A DNA stretch of 64,000 nucleotides. It comes from Novosphingobium resinovorum (GTDB taxonomy: Bacteria; Pseudomonadota; Alphaproteobacteria; Sphingomonadales; Sphingomonadaceae). Each line of letters begins with the position of its first letter. Position 1 is the first letter of the stretch. A program made the position numbers and the translations under genes. Positions 25,947-34,730 of the stretch are shown piece by piece. The stretch covers positions 1 through 64,000 of the forward strand of contig NZ_CP017078.1 in NCBI RefSeq assembly GCF_001742225.1. The letters run 5' to 3'. Under the pieces are notes generated by a model, which was not told the DNA's origin, did no database searches, and saw nothing but the letters and a program-made list of their open reading frames with translations.

Positions 25947-26392
25947 TGCTGCCCGGCTTCCCCAATGCCACCCCCGTCGCGGGGTTGGTTGGCGGCCTGC
26001 TGATCGGGCTTGCGGCAGCGATCATGCTGCTCGGACTTGGTCGCATCGCTGGTGTAAGCGGTATGTTGGCCCGCGCGTCGGGAATTTCCGATACGGGCAC
26101 ACCGCGCGCCATAGCGCTCGCGTTCATCGCCGGACTGCCGCTTGGTGCGCTCCTCGTCATACTGTCTTCCAGCAGTATCAGACCGCTTTTTACAGGATCA
26201 GTCCTGCAACTGGTCATTGCCGGACTGCTCGTAGGTTTCGGCACGCGCCTTGGTTCAGGCTGCACGAGCGGTCACGGGGTCTGCGGTCTCTCCCGACTTT
26301 CGCGCCGGTCGATGGTCGCAACGCTGACCTTCATGGTCAGCGGCTTCGCCACCGTTGGGCTGATGCGCGCTTTCGGTTTCATCAACGGATAG
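25943..26392 (+). CDS. YeeE/YedE-family transporter half (first), cluster 1
   Basis: The 149-residue membrane protein has four to five transmembrane segments and the signature GFGTRLGSGCTSGHGVCGLSR, whose Cys residues take part in thiosulfate or sulfur-compound uptake in YeeE. It is the N-terminal half of a split transporter, with the C-terminal half at 26612-27022 (PmpA/PmpB-like arrangement). It overlaps the MBL stop by 4 nt. Confidence 0.8.
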   Translation: MMLPGFPNATPVAGLVGGLLIGLAAAIMLLGLGRIAGVSGMLARASGISDTGTPRAIALAFIAGLPLGALLVILSSSSIRPLFTGSVLQLVIAGLLVGFGTRLGSGCTSGHGVCGLSRLSRRSMVATLTFMVSGFATVGLMRAFGFING

Positions 26393-26408
26393 TCGGAGGA
26401 CACCGGAC

Positions 26409-26615
26409 ATGAAGAGGAATATGGGAACGGTCGATCGGATGCTGCGCACCATCGCAGCCTTGGCGATCGGTTATCTCTGGTGGACCGGAACGATCAGCGG
26501 GGACCTCGGTGTCGGCTTGGCGATCGTCGCAGTTATATTCCTTCTGACAAGCGCGGTCAGCTTCTGTCCGCTCTACCGCCCGCTCGGCCTTTCAACCTGC
26601 GGCACTGGGAAGTGA
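26409..26615 (+). CDS. DUF2892/YgaP-like small membrane protein
   Basis: The 68-residue protein starts MKRNMGTVDRMLRTIAALA, has two transmembrane helices and ends FCPLYRPLGLSTC, the typical YgaP-type transmembrane motif with conserved Cys. YgaP domains accompany rhodaneses and sulfur transfer. It is absent from sulfur cluster 2. It overlaps the next gene by 4 nt (GTGA). Confidence 0.8.
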   Translation: MKRNMGTVDRMLRTIAALAIGYLWWTGTISGDLGVGLAIVAVIFLLTSAVSFCPLYRPLGLSTCGTGK

Positions 26616-27022
26616 AGGTCCCTGCCATCTCGTTGCTAGCGGGCACCTTGTTCGGAGCTGGGCTCACCATATCCGGCATGGCTGACCCCGCGCGGGTGCG
26701 CGCCTTCCTCGATCTGTTCGGGGCCTGGGATCCCACGCTTGCCTTCGTGATGGTCGGTGCGATGGTGCCGATGGCGATCGCCTGGTTGGTCCAGAAGCGG
26801 ATGCCGCGACCGATCGTCTGCGAGGCGTTCGACTTGCCCGGTACAAGCTTGCTGGATGCCAAGTTGCTTGGCGGAGCGTCATTGTTCGGGATCGGTTGGG
26901 CGATCGGGGGACTATGTCCCGGCCCCGCACTCGCCGACCTTGCCATCGCACCAATTGAAGCCGGAATTTTCGTCGCCGCCATGCTCGCCGGCATGACCGC
27001 GCACCGCATCATTACAAAATGA
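26612..27022 (+). CDS. YeeE/YedE-family transporter half (DUF6691-like, second), cluster 1
   Basis: The 136-residue membrane protein starts at GTG 26612 (VKVPAISLLAGTLFGAGL). The conserved segments are GLTISGMADPARVRAFLD, FGAWDPTLAFVMVGAM and FGIGWAIGGLCPGPAL. It should pair with the 25943-26392 protein to form a complete sulfur-compound channel. The longer frame back to 26480 overlaps the DUF2892 gene and is rejected. Confidence 0.8.
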   Translation: MKVPAISLLAGTLFGAGLTISGMADPARVRAFLDLFGAWDPTLAFVMVGAMVPMAIAWLVQKRMPRPIVCEAFDLPGTSLLDAKLLGGASLFGIGWAIGGLCPGPALADLAIAPIEAGIFVAAMLAGMTAHRIITK

Positions 27023-27059
27023 AAAGAGGCCCGCTTCAGAGCGGGATCGAGGAGAAGCC

Positions 27060-28643
27060 ATGGACATCAAGCCGCTCAATCGGGACTTTGCAATCTCCCC
27101 GCAGATTGATCTCGCCGACCTTCCGGCAATCGCCGCCCAAGGTTACAAGGCGATCATCTGCAATCGACCTGATAACGAGGAGAAGGGTCAGATTGCCGCT
27201 ACGGAGCTTCGTGAAGCTGCCGAACGACTGGGCTTAGAGTTCGCGCATGCGCCCGCAGTCTCGGGGGCGATTACCGATGCGAATGTTGAGGCCATGGCAA
27301 GTGCGCTAGCGCGCCTTCCTAGGCCGATTCTCGCCTTTTGCCGCTCCGGCGCGAGGTCGACGAAGTTGTATGACCTCTCCTCCTCTCGGAGCCAATCGGC
27401 CCCTGTAGTCCATATTCACGATGTCGTGATTGTCGGCGGCGGTGCAGCGGGGATTGCGACGGCAGCAAGCCTTCTAAAGCGCAATCCGAAGCTCGATATT
27501 GCAGTTATCGAGCCATCTGAGGAGCATTATTATCAGCCCGGTTGGACTATGGTCGGCGCCGGTGTCTTCGAGAGAGAGTTCACACGACGCACTGAAGCGC
27601 AGGTCATGCCGAGCCGAGTGAACTGGATCCGCGCAGCAGCCTCGGATTTTGCCCCCGACGAAAACAAGGTGATCCTCAGTGATGGCGGCGAAGTCCGCTA
27701 CCGTGTTCTCGTTGCCTGTCCGGGTATCAAATTGGATTGGAACGCTATTCCGGGCTTGGCCGATACGATCGGCAAGAACGGCGTGACGTCCAACTATGGC
27801 TATGATCTTGCGCCCTACACCAACAGACTGGTGAAGCAATTCAAGGGCGGACGGGCGCTGTTCACCCAGCCCGCAATGCCGATCAAGTGTGCCGGCGCGC
27901 CGCAAAAAGCGATGTACCTTTCCTGTCATCGCTGGGAAAAGGCAGGCGTCCTGAAAGACATCGACGTCCAGTTCCACACCGCCGGCGCGGTGCTGTTCGG
28001 CGTTGCCGCCTATGTCCCGGCACTGATGGAATATGTCGAGCGCTATGGCGCGCACCTCAACTTCGAATCGAAGCTCGTCGCGATCGATGGCGCCGCAAAA
28101 GTGGCGACTTTCGAACGCAAGGATAGCGACGGCACCGGACGCGTCGAAGAGCGCTTCGACATGATTCACGTCGTGCCGCCACAGGTCGCGCCGGATTTCG
28201 TGCGCACCAGTTCCCTCGCAGCAGCCTCCGGCTTCATCGAAGTCAACGAGGCGACGCTTCGACATGTGCGCTATCCTAATGTATTTGCATTGGGCGACGC
28301 CTGCTCCGCCTCGAATGCCAAGACCGCCGCTGCGGCGCGCAAGCAGGCGCCGGTTGTCGCGGTCAATGTACTTGCCGTGCTCGAGGGCAAGCCGCCGACC
28401 GCTGACTATGACGGCTATGGCTCCTGTCCGCTAACGGTCGAGGCTGGCAAGATCGTGCTCGCCGAGTTCGGCTATGGCGGCAAATTGCTGCCCAGCTTTC
28501 CCAATTGGCTGATCGACGGAACGCGGCCCTCGCGCCTGTCCTGGCTCCTCAAGGACACCATCCTGCCGCCGGTTTACTGGCATGGCATGCTCAAGGGCCG
28601 GGAATGGATGGTCGCGCCGCACGCGATCGAAGCGGCGCACTGA
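27060..28643 (+). CDS. sqr: DUF442-sulfide:quinone oxidoreductase fusion, cluster 1
   Basis: The 527-residue protein joins two domains. Residues 1 to about 105 are a DUF442 phosphatase-like domain with the C-x4-R loop FCRSGARS (Cys94). From about 120 on it is a type II SQR, with FAD loop VVIVGGGAAGIATAAS (about 123-138), MPIKCAGAPQKAMYL (Cys277) and DGYGSCPLTV (Cys456). The two SQR Cys residues carry the persulfide bridge. Sulfide is oxidised and electrons pass to quinone. The linker is about 30 residues shorter than in the cluster 2 copy, and DACSAS carries an extra Cys. A membrane-binding C-terminus (LLKDTILPPVYWHGMLKGRE) is present. Confidence 0.9.
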   Translation: MDIKPLNRDFAISPQIDLADLPAIAAQGYKAIICNRPDNEEKGQIAATELREAAERLGLEFAHAPAVSGAITDANVEAMASALARLPRPILAFCRSGARSTKLYDLSSSRSQSAPVVHIHDVVIVGGGAAGIATAASLLKRNPKLDIAVIEPSEEHYYQPGWTMVGAGVFEREFTRRTEAQVMPSRVNWIRAAASDFAPDENKVILSDGGEVRYRVLVACPGIKLDWNAIPGLADTIGKNGVTSNYGYDLAPYTNRLVKQFKGGRALFTQPAMPIKCAGAPQKAMYLSCHRWEKAGVLKDIDVQFHTAGAVLFGVAAYVPALMEYVERYGAHLNFESKLVAIDGAAKVATFERKDSDGTGRVEERFDMIHVVPPQVAPDFVRTSSLAAASGFIEVNEATLRHVRYPNVFALGDACSASNAKTAAAARKQAPVVAVNVLAVLEGKPPTADYDGYGSCPLTVEAGKIVLAEFGYGGKLLPSFPNWLIDGTRPSRLSWLLKDTILPPVYWHGMLKGREWMVAPHAIEAAH

Positions 28644-28646
28644 GCC

Positions 28647-29432
28647 ATGCTTGAGCCGCTTCAATATGCCCTCGGCGGACTGTCAGGCGCGCTGGTGGGC
28701 TTTGTCCTCGGGCTTGTCGGGGGCGGCGGGTCGATCCTCGCCGTGCCGCTGCTGCTCTATCTCGTAGGCGTCCGCAATCCGCATGAGGCGATCGGCACCA
28801 GTGCATTGGCCGTCGCGGCCAATGCGCTTACTGGCCTCTGGAACCATGCCCATGCCCGCACCGTGAACTGGCGGTGCGGGGGGATCTATGCTGCTGCCGG
28901 CGTCGTCGGTGCGCTCGGCGGTTCAACGCTTGGCAAGAGCATCGATGGGCACAAGCTGCTGTTCCTGTTCGCGATCCTGATGATCGTTGTGGCAGTCTTG
29001 ATGTTTCGCGGTCGCGGCGACCAGGGCGTCGAGGGCGCGCAATGCAATCGGGAGAATGTCGGCAAGGTTGTCAGCTATGGTCTCGGGACCGGCGCCTTTT
29101 CCGGCTTCTTCGGGATCGGCGGCGGTTTCCTCATTGTGCCGGGGCTGATCGCCTCGACCCACATGCCCATCCTGCGCGCGATCGGCACCTCGCTCGTCGC
29201 GGTCGCGGCCTTCGGTCTGACGACAGCGCTCAACTATGCGCTTTCGGGCTACGTCCTTTGGGGTCTGGCCGGCGTGTTCATCGTGGGCGGCATTGTCGGG
29301 AGCGTCATCGGCACGCGTGCATCGCAGGTACTGGCCGCCGAAAAGGGCCGGTTGAACAGCCTCTTCGCAGTCTTCGTGCTCGTCGTTGCCATCTACATGC
29401 TATTCAAGAGCTGGTCCGAACTCGCCAGCTGA
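28647..29432 (+). CDS. TauE/SafE sulfite exporter family protein, cluster 1
   Basis: The 261-residue membrane protein has about seven transmembrane segments and the two repeat motifs FVLGLVGGGGSILAVPLLLYL and GFFGIGGGFLIVPGLIAS. TauE/SafE proteins export sulfite, sulfoacetate or related anions. It starts 4 bp after the SQR stop, so it probably removes sulfite made by the MBL enzyme. Confidence 0.87.
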   Translation: MLEPLQYALGGLSGALVGFVLGLVGGGGSILAVPLLLYLVGVRNPHEAIGTSALAVAANALTGLWNHAHARTVNWRCGGIYAAAGVVGALGGSTLGKSIDGHKLLFLFAILMIVVAVLMFRGRGDQGVEGAQCNRENVGKVVSYGLGTGAFSGFFGIGGGFLIVPGLIASTHMPILRAIGTSLVAVAAFGLTTALNYALSGYVLWGLAGVFIVGGIVGSVIGTRASQVLAAEKGRLNSLFAVFVLVVAIYMLFKSWSELAS

Positions 29433-29444
29433 ACGGGGATATTC

Positions 29445-30839
29445 ATGGACGCCATCATTCTCGCAAGGGCGCAATTCGCCTTCACGGTGAGCTTTCACTT
29501 CCTCTTCCCGGCCTTTTCCATCGGGCTGGCAAGCTATCTGGCCGTGCTCGAAGCTCTGTGGCTGAAGACCGGCAAGGGCGTCTATGCGAACCTGTTTCGC
29601 TACTGGCTGAAGATCTTCGCCGTCGTGTTCGCGATGGGCGTCGTCTCGGGCATTGTCATGTCCTACCAGTTCGGCACCAACTGGTCAGTGTTCTCGGACA
29701 AGGCGGGACCTGTCATCGGACCGCTGATGGCCTATGAGGTGCTGACCGCCTTCTTCTTAGAAGCCGGATTCCTCGGGGTCATGTTGTTCGGGATCAACAA
29801 GGTTGGGCGCAAGCTGCACTTCGTCGCGACGCTTGCAGTCGCGCTGGGGACTTTTATTTCCGCATTCTGGATCCTGTCGGTCAACAGCTGGATGCAAACG
29901 CCCGTTGGCTATGAGGTCGGCGCCAACGGCCAGTTCCTGCCGGGGCCAAGCTGGCTGACAATCATCTTCAATCCCAGCTTCCCCTATCGGCTCTTTCACA
30001 CGGTCCTTGCCGCCTATCTGACGACCGCTTTTATCGTGGGTGCCGTCGGAGGATGGCATCTCTTAAAGGACCGCACCAATCCCGGCGCACGCAAGATGTT
30101 CTCTATGGCGATGTGGATGGCGGCGCTCGTTGCTCCGATCCAGATCTTCGCCGGCGACATGCACGGGCTCAATACTCTCAAGCACCAGCCGGTGAAGGTG
30201 ATGGCGATGGAAGGCCATTTTCAGAGCCACCCGCACGGTGCGCCTTTGATCCTGTTCGGCATCCCCAACAGCGCTGAACAGCGGGTGTATTATGCCATCG
30301 AGATACCCAAGGCGTCGTCGCTGATTCTCAAACACGAACTCGATGCGCCCTTGAGTGGCCTGGACACCGTGCCACCAGCTGATCGTCCTCCCGTCGGTAT
30401 CGTCTTCTGGGCCTTTCGCGTAATGGTCGGGATCGGTTTCGCGATGCTCGGGATCGGGATCCTGAGCCTCATCGCGCGCTGGCGCAAGGCGCTCTACGAC
30501 TGGCCGCTGCTGCATCGCTTCGCTGTGCTGATGGGGCCGTCGGGACTGATCGCAGTGCTGTCCGGCTGGATCGTGACGGAAGTCGGACGGCAACCCTTCA
30601 CAATCTATGGTCTGCTGAGGACCGCCCAAAGCGCTTCACCGCTGGATGCTCCTGCGGTCGCCTCGTCGCTGCTGGCCTTCGTGGTCGTCTATTTCGCCGT
30701 CTTCGGGATGGGCATCTGGTATCTGCTTCAACTCATGAAGAAGCCGCCTGAAGCACATGAACCGCCGCCCAGTGATGCGCCCATTCGCAGTGCGGGGATC
30801 ACCCCGGCGCCGGCTATCATCGAGGGAGCTTCGTCATGA
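29445..30839 (+). CDS. cydA: Cytochrome bd oxidase subunit I (CIO type)
   Basis: The 464-residue subunit has the heme-binding features ARAQFAFTVSFHFLFPAFSIG, LTAFFLEAGFLGVMLFG and VNSWMQTPVGYEV. The quinol-binding loop carries the conserved Lys and Glu in KVMAMEGHFQ but is short, as in cyanide-insensitive oxidases. GRQPFTIYG replaces the usual GRQPW. It starts 12 bp after tauE, so it is probably in the sulfide operon. A bd-type oxidase resists sulfide and could reoxidise quinol formed by SQR. Confidence 0.92.
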   Translation: MDAIILARAQFAFTVSFHFLFPAFSIGLASYLAVLEALWLKTGKGVYANLFRYWLKIFAVVFAMGVVSGIVMSYQFGTNWSVFSDKAGPVIGPLMAYEVLTAFFLEAGFLGVMLFGINKVGRKLHFVATLAVALGTFISAFWILSVNSWMQTPVGYEVGANGQFLPGPSWLTIIFNPSFPYRLFHTVLAAYLTTAFIVGAVGGWHLLKDRTNPGARKMFSMAMWMAALVAPIQIFAGDMHGLNTLKHQPVKVMAMEGHFQSHPHGAPLILFGIPNSAEQRVYYAIEIPKASSLILKHELDAPLSGLDTVPPADRPPVGIVFWAFRVMVGIGFAMLGIGILSLIARWRKALYDWPLLHRFAVLMGPSGLIAVLSGWIVTEVGRQPFTIYGLLRTAQSASPLDAPAVASSLLAFVVVYFAVFGMGIWYLLQLMKKPPEAHEPPPSDAPIRSAGITPAPAIIEGASS

Positions 30840-31834
30840 TCGATCTCACCGTCATCTGGGCCTGTATCATCGGCTTTGCTATCATCGCCTATGTCGTGAT
30901 GGACGGCTTCGATCTCGGCATCGGCATCCTGTTTCCGTTCTTCAAGGTCGGGCAGGATCGGGACACCGCGATGAACAGCATCGCTCCGGTCTGGGACGGA
31001 AACGAAACCTGGCTGGTTATGGGCGTGGGCGGCCTGTTTGCCGCATTCCCGCTGGCCTATGCCATCATCCTTCCCGCGCTTTACGCGCCGATGATCGCAA
31101 TGCTGCTTGGCCTTGTATTCCGCGGCGTGGCATTCGAGTTCCGCTGGCGCGACCCGGCGCACCGTGCTTTCTGGGACAAGGCGTTCACGACAGGGTCGGT
31201 CGTCGCCACCTTCGCGCAAGGCATTGCGCTCGGCGCGCTGCTACAGGGCATCACGGTCGAGGGGCGCAGCTATGCCGGGGGTTGGTGGGAATGGCTGTCG
31301 CCGTTCAGTCTGCTGACGGGTGTCGGGCTGCTAGTCGGCTATGCCCTGCTCGGGGCTTGTTGGCTCAACTGGAAGACTGAAGGCGGGTTGCGACGGCAGA
31401 CGGTGACCTATGCCGGGCGGCTTGGCATCGGCCTGCTCATCATGATCGGCGTGATCAGCCTCGCAACGCTGCGGCTCGAAACGCAATACTTTCAGCGCTG
31501 GCTGAGTTTCCCGGGCGTGGTCGCGACAGCGCAGGTGCCGCTCGCCACGCTCGTCGTAACATTCCTGTTTTATCGTAGCCTCCGATTGAAGCGCGATGCG
31601 CAGCCTTTCTTCTGGGCGTTGGCCCTGTTCGGGCTATGCTTGGTCGGCCTTGGTGTCTCGATCTGGCCCGATGTCGTTCCGGCGCGGGTGACGATCTGGG
31701 AAGCTGCAGCGCCCGTCCGCAGTCAGTTGTTCATGCTGGTTGGAGCCTCGATCATGGTGCCCGTGATCCTGGCATATACGGCCTGGTCCTATTGGGTTTT
31801 CCGGGGCAAGGTTGGCATTGAGGGGTATCATTGA
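30836..31834 (+). CDS. cydB: Cytochrome bd oxidase subunit II
   Basis: The 332-residue membrane protein has the typical N-terminus (IIAYVVMDGFDLGIGILFPF), then IAPVWDGNETWLVMGVGGLFAAFPLAYA and eight or nine transmembrane helices. It overlaps cydA by 4 nt and the downstream DUF2474 gene by 1 nt. All usual conserved segments appear intact. Confidence 0.92.
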   Translation: MIDLTVIWACIIGFAIIAYVVMDGFDLGIGILFPFFKVGQDRDTAMNSIAPVWDGNETWLVMGVGGLFAAFPLAYAIILPALYAPMIAMLLGLVFRGVAFEFRWRDPAHRAFWDKAFTTGSVVATFAQGIALGALLQGITVEGRSYAGGWWEWLSPFSLLTGVGLLVGYALLGACWLNWKTEGGLRRQTVTYAGRLGIGLLIMIGVISLATLRLETQYFQRWLSFPGVVATAQVPLATLVVTFLFYRSLRLKRDAQPFFWALALFGLCLVGLGVSIWPDVVPARVTIWEAAAPVRSQLFMLVGASIMVPVILAYTAWSYWVFRGKVGIEGYH

Positions 31835-31938
31835 TGCCGCTCTGGCTGAGTCGCCTTGGATGGTTTTTCGGCATTTGGGCTGCTAGCGTTTTCGCGTTGG
31901 CGCTTGTGGGCGGAATGCTCCGCTGGTGGCTACGCTAA
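31834..31938 (+). CDS. DUF2474/CydX-like 34-residue subunit
   Basis: A short frame begins with the A of the cydB stop (TGATG) and encodes 34 residues, MPLWLSRLGWFFGIWAAS followed by a hydrophobic stretch and MLRWWLR. A single transmembrane helix and this position match DUF2474 small subunits that stabilise CIO-type bd oxidases. Confidence 0.85.
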   Translation: MPLWLSRLGWFFGIWAASVFALALVGGMLRWWLR

Positions 31939-31970
31939 ATGGCCCCTCGCCATAGGTGAGAGGCCAACAC

Positions 31971-32192
31971 TCAAATTTCGGTATTTTTGGGCGTCTTCTA
32001 CGTCGATCCCGAGATAGCTAACCATATTCTCGATCTTGCTATGGCCGAGCAGGATCTGGACAACCCGTAGATTGCCGGTCGCCCTGTATATGATCGATGC
32101 CTTCGCTCGGCGGAGTGAGCGGGTGCCGTATTCGCTCCGCATCAGGCCAACTCCTGTCAACCATTCATCTACAAGCCGAGCATAATGCCGAG
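31971..32192 (-). pseudogene. Decayed C-terminal copy of the adjacent tyrosine recombinase
   Basis: The DNA closely follows the last third of the recombinase gene at 32320-32952: EWLTGVGLMRSEYGT, ASIIYRATGNLR and LLGHSKIEN are recognisable. The catalytic His is changed (THSLRRT to TRSLRRA) and VRYLG became VSYLG. A deletion of roughly 15 nt plus frameshift occurs just before the homologous stop at 31971. No start or N-terminal part is present. Confidence 0.75.
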
Positions 32193-32277
32193 GCCGTTCG
32201 TCGGGAGGTGCGGGAACGTCGGCTTGTAATCAGGGCTGCCGTTTAACATGTCACAGGCGAACGTCGGGAATGTCCCA

Positions 32278-32311
32278 GCGCCCGTGCCCGGCACGCCCTG
32301 GGCACGGGCGC
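32278..32311. terminator. 12-bp perfect GC-rich hairpin after the recombinase gene
   Basis: GCGCCCGTGCCC (32278-32289) pairs perfectly with GGGCACGGGCGC (32300-32311) across a 10-nt loop, starting 9 bp beyond the recombinase stop. No T-tract follows on either strand. It may be a terminator or a recombination site acted on by the adjacent enzyme. Confidence 0.5.
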
Positions 32312-32319
32312 CAGCAGAT

Positions 32320-32952
32320 TCAGATCTCCGTGTTTTCTGCAAGGGCAAGCGCGTCCTCTACGTCGATCCCTAGATAGCGCACCGTGTTCTCAATCTTGCT
32401 ATGGCCGAGCAGTATCTGAACGGCGCGAAGGTTGCCCGTCGCCCTGTAGATGATCGATGCCTTCGTTCGGCGAAGTGAGTGCGTGCCATACTCGCTCCGC
32501 ATCAAGCCGACACCTGTCACCCATTCGTCGACAAGCCGAGCATACTGCCGTGTGCTCAGGTGCCCATTGTGATCAACCCGGCTTGGGAAAACATAATCGT
32601 CCACTGTTCCGCCCCGGCGTTCGAGCCATGCCAGCAAGCTCGCTCGAGCATCTGGCAGCAGCTCAAATTGAACGGGCCGACCTGTTTTCTGCTGCATGAC
32701 GATTGCCCGCGTTCGGACCTGCCCGCCGCTTACAAGGTCGCCGATCTTGATCTGCACGAGGTCGCAGCCCCGAAGCTTGCTGTCGATCGCCAGATCGAAC
32801 AGCGCCCGATCTCGTAGGCGGCGGCGCTGATTGAGGTAGAAACGGATTTCCCAAATCTGCTTCGGTTTCAGCGCCCGCTTGGCGCCCACGGTCCTTCCTG
32901 CATTCCAAACCGGGCGCTTGGTGGCGATGAGTTCTGTTTCAGGCATCTCCAT
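32320..32952 (-). CDS. Short tyrosine-type site-specific recombinase
   Basis: The 210-residue protein is essentially a catalytic domain. It has Arg in DSKLRGCDLVQIKIGD, Lys in MQQKTGRPVQF, His-x-x-Arg in GTHSLRRTKAS, the second His in LLGHSKIENTVRYLG, and the nucleophile Tyr in that last motif. The N-terminal core-binding domain is reduced to about 30 residues. It likely moves or resolves a mobile segment, and the neighbouring broken copy shows past duplication. It separates the sulfur cluster from the catabolic island. Confidence 0.85.
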   Translation of the reverse strand: MEMPETELIATKRPVWNAGRTVGAKRALKPKQIWEIRFYLNQRRRLRDRALFDLAIDSKLRGCDLVQIKIGDLVSGGQVRTRAIVMQQKTGRPVQFELLPDARASLLAWLERRGGTVDDYVFPSRVDHNGHLSTRQYARLVDEWVTGVGLMRSEYGTHSLRRTKASIIYRATGNLRAVQILLGHSKIENTVRYLGIDVEDALALAENTEI

Positions 32953-33267
32953 GATCGTTCTCCTTTGGCCACATTGGCCTTCTGCAGAACGCTTGCCGAC
33001 GAGGATGCGCAGGACTTGCTATAGGGCTCGTGCCGACCAGCCCTAGTCAGTTCGCCATCATCTCAGGAGCGTCCGTTTCTACCGAAAGCAGCCATCGGTA
33101 CTCCGCTGCGTTGGATTGTTGCAGTGCCGACGTAACTGCAAGATTAGCAGCAGGTCGGCACCGACTGTCCGCACGTCAATATTTTCCGAAAGCCCGCTGA
33201 GATATGCACGGGGCGAACGCCGTGTACTTGGGATCCGCTGTGGCCGCGCGTGCTACGTACCAAGCAG
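32953..33267. other. Intergenic region between recombinase and P450
   Basis: About 315 bp without a supportable gene. The recombinase promoter, reading leftward, should lie here. The right part flanks the 3' end of the P450 gene, so it may also hold that transcript's terminator, though no strong hairpin was seen. Confidence 0.4.
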
Positions 33268-34455
33268 TCAATTGGCAGCATTCAGCCTGAGCTTCAGCCG
33301 CTTGATCAGCATTGTCGGCCCGCCAGCCATGATAGGGCCTTCGTCGGTGTCCAGCTCGAACGGGCCGATGTGCTTGAACCAGGTCTCGTACAAGACGCGC
33401 AGTTCCAGCCTGGCCAGATGCATGCCCGCGCACATGTGGTAACCGCCTCCGAAGGCCAGGTGACGAGGTCCGCCGGTATCCGATTCCGGCGCGTTGCTGG
33501 CAGCGCCGCACATGTTCCAGACGATATCGCCGGCCTTCAGCGTAATGCCTTCCAGATCAATGTCCTTCTTCACCAGGCGCAGCGGATTGACGAAGGTCGA
33601 TCGACGAAGCAGTTGTTCCATGATGCCGGGAATAGTGGCGGGATCCCGGCGAACGCTGTCCTGCAGCTCGGCGTCCATCGCAAGAAAGCGCATGCCGTAG
33701 CTCATAGCGTTCACGACCGTGTCCAGCCCGCCCAGAAACAGCACATAACAGATCGCGAGCAGTTCTCTCGGGCCGATAGGCTCGCCAGCTACTGTTTCCT
33801 GAATGAGCGAGCTTACGAGATCGTCACGCGGCTCCTCGCGTCGTTGGGCGATCAGGTCGGCGAGAATCTCGATGATACGCGCGTTCGCGGCCGCGGTGGC
33901 GGGCGTGTTCCGGTCGAGCCCTTCCGGGCTAATGATCTGCACGGCGAGGTTGCGAAACTCCTCGTATCCCTCGGCCGGTAAGCCCATGAGTTCCATGAAG
34001 ATGGAGATGGGCATCGGTTCGGCCACCTCCTTCAGGAAATCGCAGCTCGGCCGCGCTGCAATCGGAGCGATAAGTGTTTCCGCTTTCGCCCTGACGAAGC
34101 CTTCCAGCCGCTTGATCTTGCCGGGCGTGAGCTGGCGCACGACGGCCATTCGCCACGGGCCGTTTTCGGGTGGGTCGAGGCATAGCGGGATCATGTCCGG
34201 CGCGCCGCTCTGCGCCCCGGCGTTGAACAGCGACGTGGAGAAGTGCTCGCCGTCGGAGAACGCCTTCTGGATGAGGTCCTCGCGGAAGAACATCCATCCA
34301 CCCGCCTTCGGCGCGTAGGCAATCGGTGGCGACGATGCGCGAATCTGCTCGAGACGCTGGAAAACGTCGACCGCCAGGCCCGCATCGTGATTGGGATCGA
34401 AATCGATCAACAGGTGGGACGGCACATGGGACGGTAAACCTGCAGTCTCAAGCAC
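33268..34455 (-). CDS. P450cam-like cytochrome P450, copy A
   Basis: The 395-residue P450 resembles CYP101 throughout. It has an N-terminal PSHVPSHLLIDFD, WMFFREDLIQKAFSDGEHFS, an I-helix YVLFLGGLDTVVNAMS (about 237-252) and the heme loop FGGGYHMCAGMHLARLEL with Cys342. In the K-helix the normally invariant Glu of ExxR is Gln (MEQLLRR, Gln281-Arg284). GTG 34455 is chosen because GAGGAG sits 7 nt before it; ATG 34473 and 34485 are alternatives. It would need a ferredoxin and reductase, and none is encoded nearby. Substrate unknown; a terpenoid or alicyclic compound is possible by analogy. Confidence 0.88.
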   Translation of the reverse strand: MLETAGLPSHVPSHLLIDFDPNHDAGLAVDVFQRLEQIRASSPPIAYAPKAGGWMFFREDLIQKAFSDGEHFSTSLFNAGAQSGAPDMIPLCLDPPENGPWRMAVVRQLTPGKIKRLEGFVRAKAETLIAPIAARPSCDFLKEVAEPMPISIFMELMGLPAEGYEEFRNLAVQIISPEGLDRNTPATAAANARIIEILADLIAQRREEPRDDLVSSLIQETVAGEPIGPRELLAICYVLFLGGLDTVVNAMSYGMRFLAMDAELQDSVRRDPATIPGIMEQLLRRSTFVNPLRLVKKDIDLEGITLKAGDIVWNMCGAASNAPESDTGGPRHLAFGGGYHMCAGMHLARLELRVLYETWFKHIGPFELDTDEGPIMAGGPTMLIKRLKLRLNAAN

Positions 34456-34730
34456 GCTGCTACTCCTCGACATTGTAATCCGCATCCGCCAGCTCCGGTA
34501 CGATCCGGGCCCGACGGCTGTGCAGCGACCCAATATAATTGTAAGCGGCCAGATACAAGGTAATCGATGGATTACACGGAGTGATCGTTGTCGAACGAGG
34601 CGAGCGGAAGATCGCCTGCCGTTGCGAGCGGCCATAGGAGCCGACAGCATTCGCTCCCCCGGCCCGCCGGATATGAAATTGATCGTCCCTTCTATTGATC
34701 GGCGCTGTTGGGAAGGCAGCGCAAGAGCGT
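34456..34730. other. Intergenic region between P450 A and TetR
   Basis: About 275 bp without a clear gene. It should hold the leftward promoter of P450 copy A. Open frames crossing it from the P450 frame have no family resemblance. Confidence 0.4.
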
